A DNA stretch of 64,000 bases, from the NCBI GenBank assembly GCA_016180845.1, contig JACPAK010000002.1:248001-312000 (forward strand). Direction: 5' to 3'. The notes beneath the pieces were generated by a model. That model ran no database searches. It was given only the letters and a program-made list of their open reading frames with translations, and was not told the origin of the DNA. The first letter of the stretch is position 1, and every line of letters starts with the position of its first letter. Both the position numbers and the translations under genes were made by a program. This document shows positions 48,408 through 58,924 of this stretch, in pieces. The stretch is from Deltaproteobacteria bacterium. Lineage in GTDB: Bacteria > UBA10199 > JACPAL01.

Positions 48408-49705
48408 AGCGATCCCTTTTAATTAAAAATGGTTACCTGATCGATCCTCTGAATCGGAAAAAAGGGAACTACGACCTTTTTATCAACGGAGATCGGATTA
48501 TTGAGATCGCACGAACTCTCCGTCATCAGGCTGATCAAGTGATTGATGCCAAAGGGATGGTTGTTTGCCCCGGTTTTATTGATCTTCATACCCACCTCCG
48601 GGAGCCTGGATTTGAATATAAAGAAACAATCCGGACGGGGACGGAAGCGGCAGCGGCGGGTGGTTTTACGACGATTGTCTGTATGGCAAACACCCAACCG
48701 GTCAATGACAATGCCGTCATCACGGAATTCATCCGTGAAAAGGCAAGGAGTGAGGGGATTGTCAATGTCTTGCCGGTTGGCTCTATTTCACGAGGACTCA
48801 AGGGAGAGGCACTCTCGGATATTGGTCAAATGGCCGAGGCGGGGATAATTGGAATCTCCGATGATGGAAAAACAGTCATGAATAGCGCCTTGATGAGAAA
48901 GGCGCTCCAGTATGCCCGCGGGTTTGAACTGCTGGTGATCAGCCATTGTGAGGATGAAAATCTCTCCGGGGAATCTTCGATTAACGAGGGGCTTGTGGCG
49001 ACAGAGTTGGGTCTTCCTGGGTCCCCCAATGCCGCCGAGGAGTTGATGATTGCTCGGGATATCGCGTTGGCAGAATTGACGAAGGCACGGCTTCATATCG
49101 CCCATCTGACGACCCGTGTCGGTCTTGAGCTTGTTGCCGCCGCGAAAAAGAGGGGGGTGCGGGTTACCTGTGAGGCAACTCCCCACCACCTGACGCTTAC
49201 GGACGAGGATGTACGGGGGTATCGACGAAGTTGCAAGGTTCGCCCTCCGTTACGAACCGATGAGGATCGACGCGCCCTTCTGAAAGGGATTCAGGAGGGG
49301 ATTGTCGATGCGATCGCAACCGATCATGCCCCTCATGCCACTTTCGAAAAAGAAATTGAATTTGTGAATGCCTCCAACGGGATCATCGGTCTCGAGACGG
49401 CGCTCCCTGTCATGCTCGGTTTTGTCCAGAAGAAGCAGCTGACGTTAGATAAGTTGCTTCATCTTCTCACCGCAGGACCTGCGGCGGTTCTGGGTCTTAA
49501 GGCCAAAGGGCATCTGGGAGAGGGAAGGGCGGACGCCGATCTTGTCCTATTTGATCCCGAAGAGACGGTCGTGATCGATGCCTCAAAATTTCGTTCGAAG
49601 TCAAGAAACTGCCCCTTTGACGGCTGGAAGCTAAAGGGGAAGGTTCACCAAACTATTGTCGGAGGAAAGGTCGTTTATGACAAAGGCACTTCTGATTTTA
49701 GCTGA
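48404..49705 (+). CDS. pyrC: Dihydroorotase
   Basis: 433 residues from ATG 48404, preceded by GGGGGAAGAG; the GTG at 48392 is less likely. Cyclises carbamoyl-aspartate. Motifs: [18 protein letters not shown] (metal His), [14 protein letters not shown] and [13 protein letters not shown]. The length and motifs fit the long (type I) dihydroorotases that often associate with PyrB. Its 3' end overlaps carA by 29 nt. Confidence 0.96.
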   Translation: MKRSLLIKNGYLIDPLNRKKGNYDLFINGDRIIEIARTLRHQADQVIDAKGMVVCPGFIDLHTHLREPGFEYKETIRTGTEAAAAGGFTTIVCMANTQPVNDNAVITEFIREKARSEGIVNVLPVGSISRGLKGEALSDIGQMAEAGIIGISDDGKTVMNSALMRKALQYARGFELLVISHCEDENLSGESSINEGLVATELGLPGSPNAAEELMIARDIALAELTKARLHIAHLTTRVGLELVAAAKKRGVRVTCEATPHHLTLTDEDVRGYRRSCKVRPPLRTDEDRRALLKGIQEGIVDAIATDHAPHATFEKEIEFVNASNGIIGLETALPVMLGFVQKKQLTLDKLLHLLTAGPAAVLGLKAKGHLGEGRADADLVLFDPEETVVIDASKFRSKSRNCPFDGWKLKGKVHQTIVGGKVVYDKGTSDFS

Positions 49706-50816
49706 CGGAACGACCTTTGAAGGGGAATCGTTTGGTTACGAGACTGAGGCAATCGGCGAAGTCGTCTTCAACACCAGCATGACCGGTTATCAGGAGATCC
49801 TGACCGATCCTTCGTATAAGGGACAAATTATCGTGATGACCTATCCGGAGATCGGAAATTACGGCGTGAACAAGGAAGATGTCGAATCCTGGCGCCCGTT
49901 TGTCGAAGGATTTGTCGTGAGGCATTACAATCCTGTTTTTTCCAACTTTCGCTCAAAGCTTGACCTCGGCAGTTATCTCAAGAAAAACAAAATCCCTGCC
50001 GTAGAGGGGATCGATACGAGGGCGTTGACGAGACTCTTGAGGGACAAGGGGTCGCAGATCGGGATCCTTTCTGCAGGTGGCCAGGATAAAAAGAGACTCC
50101 TGAAAAAGGTCCGGGAGGCACCAACGATGGTAGGACGAGATCTCGTCAAAGAGGTGACGTGCGAGAGACCGTATCGGTGGAAGGAGGGGGTGTGGAACCT
50201 TCGAAAAAATCCCCCCCCAACCCCCCTCTTTGACAAAGAGGGGGGCGAAGGGGGGAGATTTAAGGTCATCGCCTACGACTTCGGCATTAAACGCAACATC
50301 CTCCGAAACCTTGTTGATGTCGGGTGCGACGTCACTGTCGTCCCTGCTTCAACAACTGCCAATAAGGCCCTCGCGATGAAGCCGGATGGGATCTTCCTCT
50401 CGAATGGTCCCGGGGATCCGGAACCGGTGACTTATGCGATCGAGACAATCCGTCAGCTAATCGGAAAAGTTCCTATTTTTGGAATCTGTCTGGGGCATCA
50501 ACTGATTGGCCTCTCCTTGGGAGGCAAAACCTATAAACTTAAATTCGGACATCATGGAGGGAATCAACCTGTCATGGATCTTCAAACGAGGAAGGTAGAA
50601 ATTACGGCACAGAATCATGGATTCGCTGTCGATACCGATTCGTTAAAGGGGAGGGCGGAACTGACCCATATCAACCTGAATGATCACTCGGTTGAGGGGC
50701 TCCGATCTACACGTGACCCTGTCTTCTCCGTCCAATACCATCCCGAGGCCTCACCGGGACCGCATGATGCAAACTATCTCTTTAAACGCTTCGTCGAAAT
50801 GATGAACCCATGTTGA
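49677..50816 (+). CDS. carA: Carbamoyl-phosphate synthase small subunit
   Basis: 379 residues from ATG 49677, preceded by GGAGGAAAGG at good spacing. Releases ammonia from glutamine for CarB. Small N-terminal domain (about 1-165) and class I glutamine amidotransferase domain (about 197-375) with the nucleophile Cys in [13 protein letters not shown] and His/Glu in [14 protein letters not shown] palindromic insert (residues about 177-195, [15 protein letters not shown]) fills the linker between the domains without breaking the frame. Overlaps ilvA by 7 nt. Confidence 0.96.
   Translation: MTKALLILADGTTFEGESFGYETEAIGEVVFNTSMTGYQEILTDPSYKGQIIVMTYPEIGNYGVNKEDVESWRPFVEGFVVRHYNPVFSNFRSKLDLGSYLKKNKIPAVEGIDTRALTRLLRDKGSQIGILSAGGQDKKRLLKKVREAPTMVGRDLVKEVTCERPYRWKEGVWNLRKNPPPTPLFDKEGGEGGRFKVIAYDFGIKRNILRNLVDVGCDVTVVPASTTANKALAMKPDGIFLSNGPGDPEPVTYAIETIRQLIGKVPIFGICLGHQLIGLSLGGKTYKLKFGHHGGNQPVMDLQTRKVEITAQNHGFAVDTDSLKGRAELTHINLNDHSVEGLRSTRDPVFSVQYHPEASPGPHDANYLFKRFVEMMNPC
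50206..50262. repeat. Palindromic repeat, CTCTTT/AAAGAG G-run family, inside carA
   Basis: Almost identical to the shc copies but in the opposite orientation relative to the host frame; reads [15 protein letters not shown] in frame. Arms CCCCCCTCTTTG/CAAAGAGGGGGG. Confidence 0.88.
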
Positions 50817-52012
50817 CACTTAAAGATATTCAGGAGGCGAGGCGACGCTTAAAGGAGTATGTCTATACAACTCCGTTGGAACGATCCTCAGAGCTTGATC
50901 AACGTGAGATCACTCTCTATTCAAAGTTGGAGACATTGCAAAGAACTGGCTCATTCAAGATTCGAGGCGCCCTCAATAAAATTCTTTCACTCACAGCGGA
51001 TGAAAAGAAAAAAGGGGTCGTCGCCGCCTCGATGGGAAATCATGCCCAGGGGGTTGCCTTGGCCTCAAAGATGATCGGAATTCCTGCAACGATCGTCATG
51101 CCGATCGGTGCCCCGATTGTGAAACTTGAAAATACACGTTCGTTTGGAGCGACTGTGGTTGAAGAGGGGCAATCGTTTGAGGAGAGTCTCGACGCGGCGC
51201 GACGATTGACGCGTGAGAAGGGGCTCAGTTTTATCCCCGCATTCGATGATGAATCGATCATCGCAGGTCAGGGTACTATCGGACTTGAGATTTTGGAAAA
51301 ACTGCCGGATGTCGATGAGATCATTATTCCTGTCGGAGGAGGGGGGCTCATTGCCGGTATTGCGATTGCGATCAAGGAATCACGCCCCCAAGTGAAGATC
51401 ACCGGCGTGCAGGCAGCAGGGGCGAACGCGATGGTCCTTTCATTTAAAAATAAAAAACGGACCAAGATACCGGTCGCTGAGACATTTGCGGATGGGATCC
51501 GGGTCAAAGAGCCGGGAGAAATCACTTTTTCCTACGTCATGAAATATGTCGATCGGATTGTGGAGGTGCCTGAGGATCAGATTGCCTCGGCTGTCTTGAC
51601 CCTCATGGATCGCTCGAAGGCGGTTGTCGAGGGGGCAGCGGCGACAACTCTTGCGGCGGTTCAAGCAGGCTTTGCCGGTCAAAGTGGTAAAAAGACAGTC
51701 CTTGTCCTGTCAGGGGGAAATATTGATTTTACGCAGATTTCACGAATTCTGAATAGAGGATTGGCCCAGATGGGAAGGATTGCACGCCTCGTGGTCCTCT
51801 TGCCTGATGTCCCCGGACAACTGGCGGCCCTTTTGAATATTATCAAGGGAGAAGGGGCCAATGTCCTGGAGGTCGAGCATGATCGTGCCTTTTATTCGGG
51901 ACCGATCAACTGCACGCAGGTGAAGGTGACGTTGGAGACGAAGGGTAAGAGACATATTGATATGATCCTGAAGAAAATAGGGGATGCCGGTTATAAGCCG
52001 GAGGCGATCTAA
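50810..52012 (+). CDS. ilvA: Threonine ammonia-lyase (threonine deaminase)
   Basis: 400 residues. PLP enzyme that turns threonine into 2-oxobutanoate and ammonia. The PLP Lys is in [13 protein letters not shown], and [12 protein letters not shown] holds the phosphate loop. A single C-terminal ACT-type domain (about 325-400) follows, so it is the shorter form rather than the two-ACT E. coli IlvA. It sits between carA and carB, overlapping carA and ending directly at the carB ATG. A biosynthetic or catabolic role cannot be separated by sequence. Confidence 0.94.
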   Translation: MLTLKDIQEARRRLKEYVYTTPLERSSELDQREITLYSKLETLQRTGSFKIRGALNKILSLTADEKKKGVVAASMGNHAQGVALASKMIGIPATIVMPIGAPIVKLENTRSFGATVVEEGQSFEESLDAARRLTREKGLSFIPAFDDESIIAGQGTIGLEILEKLPDVDEIIIPVGGGGLIAGIAIAIKESRPQVKITGVQAAGANAMVLSFKNKKRTKIPVAETFADGIRVKEPGEITFSYVMKYVDRIVEVPEDQIASAVLTLMDRSKAVVEGAAATTLAAVQAGFAGQSGKKTVLVLSGGNIDFTQISRILNRGLAQMGRIARLVVLLPDVPGQLAALLNIIKGEGANVLEVEHDRAFYSGPINCTQVKVTLETKGKRHIDMILKKIGDAGYKPEAI

Positions 52013-55000
52013 ATGCCCAAACGAACCGACTTGAAAAAAATCATGCTGATCGGTTCCGGTCCGATCGTGATCGGTCAGGCGTGTGAGTTTGATTATTCCG
52101 GGACTCAGGCCTGCAAGGCGCTCAAGGCCGAGGGGTATGAGGTTGTCCTGATCAATTCCAACCCCGCGACCATCATGACCGATCCTGAAGTCGCCGATCG
52201 CACCTATATTGAACCGATCACACCGGAGGTGATCCAGCAGATTATTGAAAAGGAGCGGCCTCAGGCGCTCCTGCCGACGCTCGGGGGCCAGACGGCGTTA
52301 AATCAGGCGGTCATCTTGGCCGAGAGTGGGGTGTTGGATCGCTATCAGGTCGAGCTCATTGGCGCCAAATTGCCAGCGATAAAAAAGGCAGAGGATCGGC
52401 AGCTTTTTAAGGAGGCGATGAAAAAGATCGGTCTCGAAGTCCCCACAAGCGGACTAGCCCATTCGATGAAGGAGGCCTGGAAGGTTCTAAAAACCACTGG
52501 GTATCCGGCGATCATCCGACCTGCCTTTACGCTTGGGGGGAGTGGTGGAAATATTGCCAGAAACAAAAAAGAATTCGCCGAATATGCGCAGTGGGGGATC
52601 GATTGTAGTCCCGTAAGACAAATCCTGATCGAAGAATCAGCGCTTGGCTGGAAGGAATATGAGCTCGAGGTGATGCGTGATGGCAAGGATAATGTCGTCA
52701 TTATTTGCTCGATTGAAAATTTTGATCCGATGGGAATTCATACCGGAGATTCTATAACCGTCGCACCGGCACAGACACTCACAGACAAGGAATATCAGAT
52801 CATGCGGGATGCTGCGATCCGGATCATTCGAGAGATTGGTGTCGACACCGGTGGATCCAATATCCAGTTTGCGATCCATCCGAAAACCGGTCGGATGGTG
52901 GTGATCGAGATGAATCCGCGGGTTTCACGAAGTTCCGCCCTCGCCTCGAAGGCGACCGGATTTCCGATCGCGAAGATCGCGACGAAACTCGCCGTCGGAT
53001 ACACCCTGGATGAGATCCTGAATGACATTACACGATCGACACCTGCCTGCTTTGAACCAACAATTGACTATGTCGTGACGAAAATCCCCCGGTTTACGTT
53101 TGAAAAGTTCCCCGAGGCGGAATCGACTCTGACGACCCAGATGAAATCGGTGGGTGAGGTGATGGCGATCGGAAGGACATTTCAGGAGTCATTACAGAAG
53201 GGGATGCGGGCGTTAGAGACTGGGAGTGCCGGGTTTGAAAATCCCCCCATCCCCCCTTTGTCAAAGGGGGGTATGATGGAATTTATTCGAAAGAAATTGA
53301 AAAACCCCAATTCGGAACGGCTTTGGTACATCGGAGAGGCGTTTCGACGTAGGTATTCTGTTCAAGAGATCTATCGACTCACCAAGATCGATCCCTGGTT
53401 TCTGAACCATATCCGGGAGATCATCCGGTGTGAAAGAAAATTAAAACGTGTAGGGGCGTATGGCGATACGCCCTTACAAAAAAGACATTTAATGGATGCC
53501 AAACGGGCCGGTTTTTCGGATCGAAGGATCGCAAAACTCTGGGACACAACAGAAGAGGTCGTTCGCAAGAGGCGAGAGAGGGGAAATATCCGACCGGTCT
53601 ATAAGAGGGTTGACACTTGTGGCGCCGAATTTGTGGCACATACCCCGTATCTTTATTCCACCTATGAGACGGAGGATGAATCTGATCCAACGCAAAAGAA
53701 AAAGGTCGTCATCCTGGGAAGCGGTCCTAATCGAATCGGGCAGGGGATTGAGTTTGATTATTGTTGTGTCCAGGCAAGCATTGGCCTTCAGGAGGAGGGG
53801 TTCGAGACGATCATGGTAAATTGTAACCCGGAGACCGTTTCCACCGATTACGACACCTCGGACCGACTCTATTTCGAGCCACTGACCTTTGAAGATGTGA
53901 TGAATATTCTTGAGACGGAGAGGCCTGATGGGGTGATTGTCCAGATGGGAGGGCAGACCCCCCTTAAACTCGCTGTTCCGTTGAAGAAGGCTGGCGTGAA
54001 GATCTTGGGAACCTCCCCGGAATCGATTGATCGTGCCGAAGACCGAAAACTCTTCGCCGCCTTAATCCATAAATTGGGTCTCAGACAGCCCGAAAATGGG
54101 ACTGCACGTTCCGAGGAGGAGGCGGTCGAGATTGCGAGAAAACTCGGTTTTCCGGTCCTGGTCCGTCCTTCTTATGTCCTTGGTGGTCGTGGGATGGCGA
54201 TCGCGCATATTGAGGAATATTTGAGAAAGTTTATGAAGAAGGCGACGGAAGTCACACCCGAACATCCGGTATTGATCGATAAGTTTCTTTCCACCGCTAT
54301 TGAGGTCGATGTTGATGCCCTTTGCGATGGTGAGCAGGTGGTGATTGCCGGGATCATGGAACATATCGAGGAGGCGGGGATCCACTCCGGGGATAGCGCT
54401 GCTTGTCTGCCCCCATTTTCACTTCCTCCGAAGATGATTGCCGAGATTACAGAGGCGACAAAACTTTTGGCACGCGAGTTGAAGGTCATCGGTCTGATTA
54501 ATATTCAGTTTGCGATTCAAAAGTCCCAACTTTACATCCTCGAGGTGAATCCAAGGGCCTCGCGAACGGTCCCCTTTATTTCAAAGGCGACAGGGGTTCC
54601 GATCGCCCGGATCGCTTCAAAACTGATGGTCGGTCGAAAATTAAGAGATTTTGATTTGAAGGGACTCGAGGAGCCGGATTACTTCTCGGTCAAGGAGTCT
54701 GTATTTCCTTTTCAGAAATTTCCTGGAGTTGATACCCTGCTGGGGCCCGAAATGAAGTCAACAGGAGAGGTGATGGGGATCGGTCAAGATTTTGGTGTTG
54801 CCTTCGCGAAGTCTCAGATCGCCGCTGGCAACATATTGCCACTCCAGGGAAAGATTTTTTTGAGCGTGAAGGATTCCGATAAGCCGCTTATTGGTGGAAT
54901 TGTCAAAAAACTCCTCAGGGCCGGTTTTTCAATTGTCGCGACACGAGGGACGGCGAATTATCTTCGAGGGGCGGATATGCCCACGGAGATCATTAATAAA

Positions 55001-55294
55001 GTGGCGGAAGGAAGTCCTCATATTGTGGAGGCGCTTGAGAGAGGCGAAATTACGATGGTGATCAATACGGTGGAAGGACGGATTCCCGCCCTCGACTCCT
55101 TTTCGATCCGCAGAACGACATTGATGAAAGGGATTCCTTATTTCACAACCATCTCAGCAGCGATGGCAGCGGTCGATGGAATTCTGGCCATGAAAGAGAA
55201 GGGGCTGACCGTCCGGTCGATTCAGGAATATCATCAGAGGGCCAGAACATCAGTATCGTCGCATAAGATATATTATGTCAAATCACTTCACTGA
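52013..55294 (+). CDS. carB: Carbamoyl-phosphate synthase large subunit
   Basis: 1093 residues. Makes carbamoyl phosphate from bicarbonate, ammonia and two ATP. Two homologous ATP-grasp halves (about 1-400 and 555-935: [33 protein letters not shown]), an oligomerisation segment between, and a C-terminal MGS-like regulatory domain (about 940-1093). Two in-frame palindromic inserts lie in the oligomerisation segment: residues about 409-420 and 480-488 ([11 protein letters not shown]). The ATG follows the ilvA stop codon with no gap. It converges with a 7-bp overlap on an orphan membrane gene. Confidence 0.97.
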   Translation: MPKRTDLKKIMLIGSGPIVIGQACEFDYSGTQACKALKAEGYEVVLINSNPATIMTDPEVADRTYIEPITPEVIQQIIEKERPQALLPTLGGQTALNQAVILAESGVLDRYQVELIGAKLPAIKKAEDRQLFKEAMKKIGLEVPTSGLAHSMKEAWKVLKTTGYPAIIRPAFTLGGSGGNIARNKKEFAEYAQWGIDCSPVRQILIEESALGWKEYELEVMRDGKDNVVIICSIENFDPMGIHTGDSITVAPAQTLTDKEYQIMRDAAIRIIREIGVDTGGSNIQFAIHPKTGRMVVIEMNPRVSRSSALASKATGFPIAKIATKLAVGYTLDEILNDITRSTPACFEPTIDYVVTKIPRFTFEKFPEAESTLTTQMKSVGEVMAIGRTFQESLQKGMRALETGSAGFENPPIPPLSKGGMMEFIRKKLKNPNSERLWYIGEAFRRRYSVQEIYRLTKIDPWFLNHIREIIRCERKLKRVGAYGDTPLQKRHLMDAKRAGFSDRRIAKLWDTTEEVVRKRRERGNIRPVYKRVDTCGAEFVAHTPYLYSTYETEDESDPTQKKKVVILGSGPNRIGQGIEFDYCCVQASIGLQEEGFETIMVNCNPETVSTDYDTSDRLYFEPLTFEDVMNILETERPDGVIVQMGGQTPLKLAVPLKKAGVKILGTSPESIDRAEDRKLFAALIHKLGLRQPENGTARSEEEAVEIARKLGFPVLVRPSYVLGGRGMAIAHIEEYLRKFMKKATEVTPEHPVLIDKFLSTAIEVDVDALCDGEQVVIAGIMEHIEEAGIHSGDSAACLPPFSLPPKMIAEITEATKLLARELKVIGLINIQFAIQKSQLYILEVNPRASRTVPFISKATGVPIARIASKLMVGRKLRDFDLKGLEEPDYFSVKESVFPFQKFPGVDTLLGPEMKSTGEVMGIGQDFGVAFAKSQIAAGNILPLQGKIFLSVKDSDKPLIGGIVKKLLRAGFSIVATRGTANYLRGADMPTEIINKVAEGSPHIVEALERGEITMVINTVEGRIPALDSFSIRRTTLMKGIPYFTTISAAMAAVDGILAMKEKGLTVRSIQEYHQRARTSVSSHKIYYVKSLH
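53238..53272. repeat. Shortened palindromic repeat, G-run family, inside carB
   Basis: CCCCCCTTTGTCAAAGGGGGG with a preceding C-run; lacks the distal G-run. Reads [12 protein letters not shown] in frame. Confidence 0.8.
53450..53477. repeat. Palindromic repeat, GAYGDTPL family, inside carB
   Basis: Stem GTAGGGGCGTAT/ATACGCCCTTAC (one G-T pair) with loop GGCG; reads VGAYGDTPL in frame, as in ygfZ (19547-19574). Confidence 0.85.
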
Positions 55295-56331
55295 GAGGGA
55301 TTCAGGACCGCCTTCCAGTGACGTTTCTCTTTTTCAATCGTTTCATTTGTTCCAATGATCATAAGACCACCAATTGCCACCGATGCTGCAACTCCCATCA
55401 GAATAAAATCATCACTAAGATTGTTCCCTCGAGGAAGTAGTGCCAAGGCAATCCCTCCTACCCCAACTGCCATTCCGCAAAGTAATCCAAAAACATTAAC
55501 ACCAAGGCCCACTCTATCAGTCTCATGCTTTTGGGAGGCGGTGCCAAGACAGTAGGCCAAAAGGACACCCGAAATTGAAGCGGCAGCAACACTAACAGCC
55601 AGCAGAGGGTGTGCCGGGATGAACTTGCCAGGATGGTGTCGGTAGAGACCCAATCCCAAAAAGGAAAACCCAACACCATCGATCAGGTAATTTCCAGCAG
55701 ATAAAACTCTTTCTCGAGTCGTTATTTTTCCAGGTGACGGCGAGATTTCTGGTCGCATAAGATTAAACAGAAGACCGATTGCCAAAATTCCAGCGCCTCC
55801 CAAGGATAAATAGTATGGTAGAGTTGTCAGATTGACCATGGAGCGTCTTGTTAATGCTGTCCAAAGAGCACCAACTCCGACACCAACCGGTACTGCTGTC
55901 CCGAGATTCCCTCCAAAGCTCTCCGAATCAGGCAATGAGATAAGATGAAAAGCGACGGCACCGATCAAAAATGGTATACCTAACCAGAGGAAATTATTGG
56001 GGCTTATATTGAGTTTGATCTTTTCTCTCAAGGCACCGCAACCGATAAGTGTGGCGCCAAAACCCACCATCATACCGGAAAATGTAAGCCCAACTTTATT
56101 ACCGGCACCAATTTTTTGAGACCAGGGCTCGAGACAATGATTATAATTTTCAACAGAAACATGAGCTAAGCCAAGAATCCGATCACGTTCTGTTTTTGTT
56201 CGTGGGAGAAAACAGGAGTCTTTGTTCGAACAGTTTGCCTCGATCGTCCTGATGACCGAAGGCATGCATGCGCGGACAGAAGGATCTAAAGAATCGATTC
56301 GAATCCCCTCATTCCGAATCTGCTCCGTCAT
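55288..56331 (-). CDS. Multi-pass membrane protein, unknown
   Basis: 347 residues. A soluble N-terminus of about 75 residues with four Cys (near 22, 34, 40, 66) precedes about eight hydrophobic helices (from about 80 to 325). Not recognised. GGGGG ribosome site before the ATG. It converges on carB (7-bp overlap) and diverges from aguB. Confidence 0.65.
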   Translation of the reverse strand: MTEQIRNEGIRIDSLDPSVRACMPSVIRTIEANCSNKDSCFLPRTKTERDRILGLAHVSVENYNHCLEPWSQKIGAGNKVGLTFSGMMVGFGATLIGCGALREKIKLNISPNNFLWLGIPFLIGAVAFHLISLPDSESFGGNLGTAVPVGVGVGALWTALTRRSMVNLTTLPYYLSLGGAGILAIGLLFNLMRPEISPSPGKITTRERVLSAGNYLIDGVGFSFLGLGLYRHHPGKFIPAHPLLAVSVAAASISGVLLAYCLGTASQKHETDRVGLGVNVFGLLCGMAVGVGGIALALLPRGNNLSDDFILMGVAASVAIGGLMIIGTNETIEKEKRHWKAVLNPSQ

Positions 56332-56418
56332 AGGCTCCCCCTTTCCTTGCTCTCTAAATCGGTTTAAGCTTCAAATGGTTGCGGACTCCTTTTTCCTATG
56401 GTAGCCGAGGCTACAAAT

Positions 56419-57240
56419 ATGCCTAAACGAAACAAAGTTTCAGTTGGTTTGATCCAAATGGCGTGTACGGAAGATTCAGAAGGGAATCTTAAAAAGATCG
56501 TCGACCGGATCCAGACAGCGTCAAGTCGTGGGGTCCATGTCATCTGTCTCCAGGAGTTATTTCGAACAGGCTATTTCTGTCAAGAAGAGAAGAAGGAATA
56601 TCTCCGATTGGCGGAGTCGATTCCGGGCCCGACACTGGAGCTCCTCTCCCCTCTCGCTAAAAGAAATCAGATAGTGATCGTCGCCTCGATTTTTGAAAAA
56701 GACGAAGAACGCTACTTCAATACCGCTGTGGTTATCGACGCTGATGGACGGTTTCTTGGAAAGTATCGCAAGGTCCATATTCCGGATGATCTCAAGAATT
56801 ATTATGGAGAATCCTATTATTTTCAAAAAGGGGATCTTGGTTACCCGATCTTCAAGACCTCGTATGGAACCGTGGGACTTCAAGTCTGTTATGACCAGTG
56901 GTTCCCCGAGGGGGCACGCGCGTTAGCCCAAGCGGGGGCGGAGATTATCTTTTATCCGACGGCGATTGGCTATAATAATACCCCAAATGAAATTGAAAGG
57001 GATGCGTGGATTACGGTTCAACGAGGTCATGCGATTTCAAATGGCGTTTTTGTCGCCGCCTGTAATCGGGTCGGTCAGGAGAACCATATTAATTTTTGGG
57101 GAACCTCGTTTGTCTGTGATCCGATGGGAAAGATATTGGGGAAGGCATCGGCCGATAAAGAGGAAACTCTCATTGTCGAGTGTGATTTGTCGAGGATTGA
57201 AGAGGTGAGGAAGGATTGGCCCTTTTTGAGGGAGTGTTAA
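56419..57240 (+). CDS. aguB: N-carbamoylputrescine amidase
   Basis: 273 residues from ATG 56419 (GAGG 8 nt upstream); an ATG at 56398 would add seven. Nitrilase-fold enzyme, final step of the agmatine route, giving putrescine, CO2 and ammonia. Catalytic triad: E in CLQELFRTGYF, K in YRKVHIPDD, C in VGLQVCYDQWFPE. A 6-bp inverted repeat GTAGCC/GGCTAC (56400-56413) lies just upstream and might be an operator. Stop overlaps the convergent orphan (TTAA). Confidence 0.94.
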   Translation: MPKRNKVSVGLIQMACTEDSEGNLKKIVDRIQTASSRGVHVICLQELFRTGYFCQEEKKEYLRLAESIPGPTLELLSPLAKRNQIVIVASIFEKDEERYFNTAVVIDADGRFLGKYRKVHIPDDLKNYYGESYYFQKGDLGYPIFKTSYGTVGLQVCYDQWFPEGARALAQAGAEIIFYPTAIGYNNTPNEIERDAWITVQRGHAISNGVFVAACNRVGQENHINFWGTSFVCDPMGKILGKASADKEETLIVECDLSRIEEVRKDWPFLREC

Positions 57241-57806
57241 GCTCCTAAACAAAAGTCGGCCATTCTTATACGAATCATTTCGGCATCTGCTACTGCCACA
57301 CGAAGAGTTTTTAGTGTCGAGCGCTCCCCCTTGGTAATTTTTAGCTCGCCTTCAGTGAGCCCTAAAACTTCTCGAAGAAAAGAAACAACTGTTTGATTTC
57401 CACCCATTCGTGGGGCCTGGATGTCAAGAAGAAGAGATCCTTCGTCAGAACACCCCCTGATAGATGTCATTGTGGCATCAGGAGTCACCCTAACTGAAAA
57501 GGTATGCAGTCCCTGTATCATCGGGTGGCGGTCAATTTTTAACTGCCTTAGGATCTCCATTCGGGCTTCTCTTCCAAGAGTCCCCCAAGTTTTTCCCAAC
57601 AAAAGGGAAGCGACTACCGCACTGGTCGTTAAAAACAGAAAACTTAGAGTCATCCTTCGAGTAGATGTGAATGTTGGGGAAACAGCCCGAGAATAAGAAG
57701 AACAATTTGTTGCCGAAGCGCGAGGAGAAGAAAGATCCGAGTTTAACAATGGTTGTTGCTTTCCAGCCAGAAGGTCTGAATTTGAAATTTGGAGATCAAA
57801 AGCCAT
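57237..57806 (-). CDS. Single-pass membrane protein, unknown
   Basis: 189 residues. Ser/Thr-rich soluble N-terminus (about 1-50), one transmembrane segment (about 52-70, LSFLFLTTSAVVASLLL) and a small C-terminal domain (about 72-189). Not recognised. The layout again matches the orphans at 7194 and 46563. A TAACAA box lies 6 nt before the ATG. Set between aguB and aguA on the opposite strand, dividing the polyamine genes. Confidence 0.6.
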   Translation of the reverse strand: MAFDLQISNSDLLAGKQQPLLNSDLSSPRASATNCSSYSRAVSPTFTSTRRMTLSFLFLTTSAVVASLLLGKTWGTLGREARMEILRQLKIDRHPMIQGLHTFSVRVTPDATMTSIRGCSDEGSLLLDIQAPRMGGNQTVVSFLREVLGLTEGELKITKGERSTLKTLRVAVADAEMIRIRMADFCLGA

Positions 57807-57880
57807 AAACTCTTGTTAATTCTCGGGTAAAAGGCAAATTAGTTGCTAAATATTCATAATTTCGATTAGTTTACTGTCTT

Positions 57881-58924
57881 ATGAACTGGTTCGTGCCCAA
57901 AGTGTCGCAGACGGCGTACTCTTACAGAATGCCCGCCGAATGGGAATTCCACGAGGCGACCTGGCTCGCCTGGCCTCATAATCCTGATACCTGGCAGGGA
58001 CGTCAGAAATTTGTCTTCCCGATCTGGGTCGAACTGATCAAGGTGCTTCACCTCCATGAGAGAGTCCATATCCTTGTGAATGATGAAAAGATGGAGACAG
58101 AGGTACGAGCGAGACTCGAAAAAGCGGACATCGACTTTAAAAAGGCGAGGCTTCACAAGATTCCAACCAATGATTGCTGGATGCGGGATATCGGTCCGAC
58201 ATTTCTGTCCCCTCCCGCTTTAATTAACTGGGTTTTCAACTCCTGGGGCGAAAAATGGCCCCCGTGGGATCAGGATGCCCTTGTCTCCTCGCGGATCGCC
58301 GAAAAGATGAGACCCCTCCCCTTCCTTCGGCCTGGAATTGTCCTCGAGGGGGGATCGATCGAGACCAATGGTCAAGGAGTTCTCCTGACCACAGAATCCT
58401 GTCTTCTCCATCCGAAAAGGAACCCGAATTTAAGGAAAGAGGAGATCGAAAAAGTCCTCAAAGATTATTTAGGTGTCACAAAAGTCCTTTGGCTTCAAGC
58501 GGGGGCTCCTGAAGGCGACGATACGGATGGGCATATTGATAATCTGGCCCGTTTTGTCTCTCCGAATCAGATTATGGCACCCCATACGGATGACCCCAAA
58601 GATCTCAACTATTCTCTCTATAATGATAATCTCGACGCCCTAAAATCAATGACCGATCTGCAGGGGAAACCCTTTGAGGTTATCCCCCTCCCTGTTCCGA
58701 AACCGATCATTTTCAACAACACCCCGCTCCCCGCTTCGTATGCAAATTTTTATATTGCCAATGGTGTTGTGCTCTTGCCGATATTTGGTGATCCAAAAGA
58801 TGACGAGGCGATTCGACTCTTCAAGACCCTGTTTCCGAAGAGGCGTATCGTTCCCATTTTGTCACGGGATCTGGTGATTGGATTTGGCGGGATTCATTGT
58901 GTGACGCAGCAACAGCCCCGCTAA
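57881..58924 (+). CDS. aguA: Agmatine deiminase
   Basis: 347 residues. Converts agmatine to N-carbamoylputrescine. Guanidine-group-modifying fold: MPAEWEFHEATWLAWP, NDCWMRDIGPTF, GDDTDGHIDNLARF and the catalytic Cys in GGIHCVTQQQP at the C-terminus. With speA and aguB it completes arginine to putrescine. The stop interlocks with that of convergent speA (CTAA). Confidence 0.96.
   Translation: MNWFVPKVSQTAYSYRMPAEWEFHEATWLAWPHNPDTWQGRQKFVFPIWVELIKVLHLHERVHILVNDEKMETEVRARLEKADIDFKKARLHKIPTNDCWMRDIGPTFLSPPALINWVFNSWGEKWPPWDQDALVSSRIAEKMRPLPFLRPGIVLEGGSIETNGQGVLLTTESCLLHPKRNPNLRKEEIEKVLKDYLGVTKVLWLQAGAPEGDDTDGHIDNLARFVSPNQIMAPHTDDPKDLNYSLYNDNLDALKSMTDLQGKPFEVIPLPVPKPIIFNNTPLPASYANFYIANGVVLLPIFGDPKDDEAIRLFKTLFPKRRIVPILSRDLVIGFGGIHCVTQQQPR

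Noticed and set aside
53230-53480. Frameshift or assembly error in carB explaining the odd residues
   Set aside because: The frame is continuous and both odd segments coincide with palindromes that recur in other genes.
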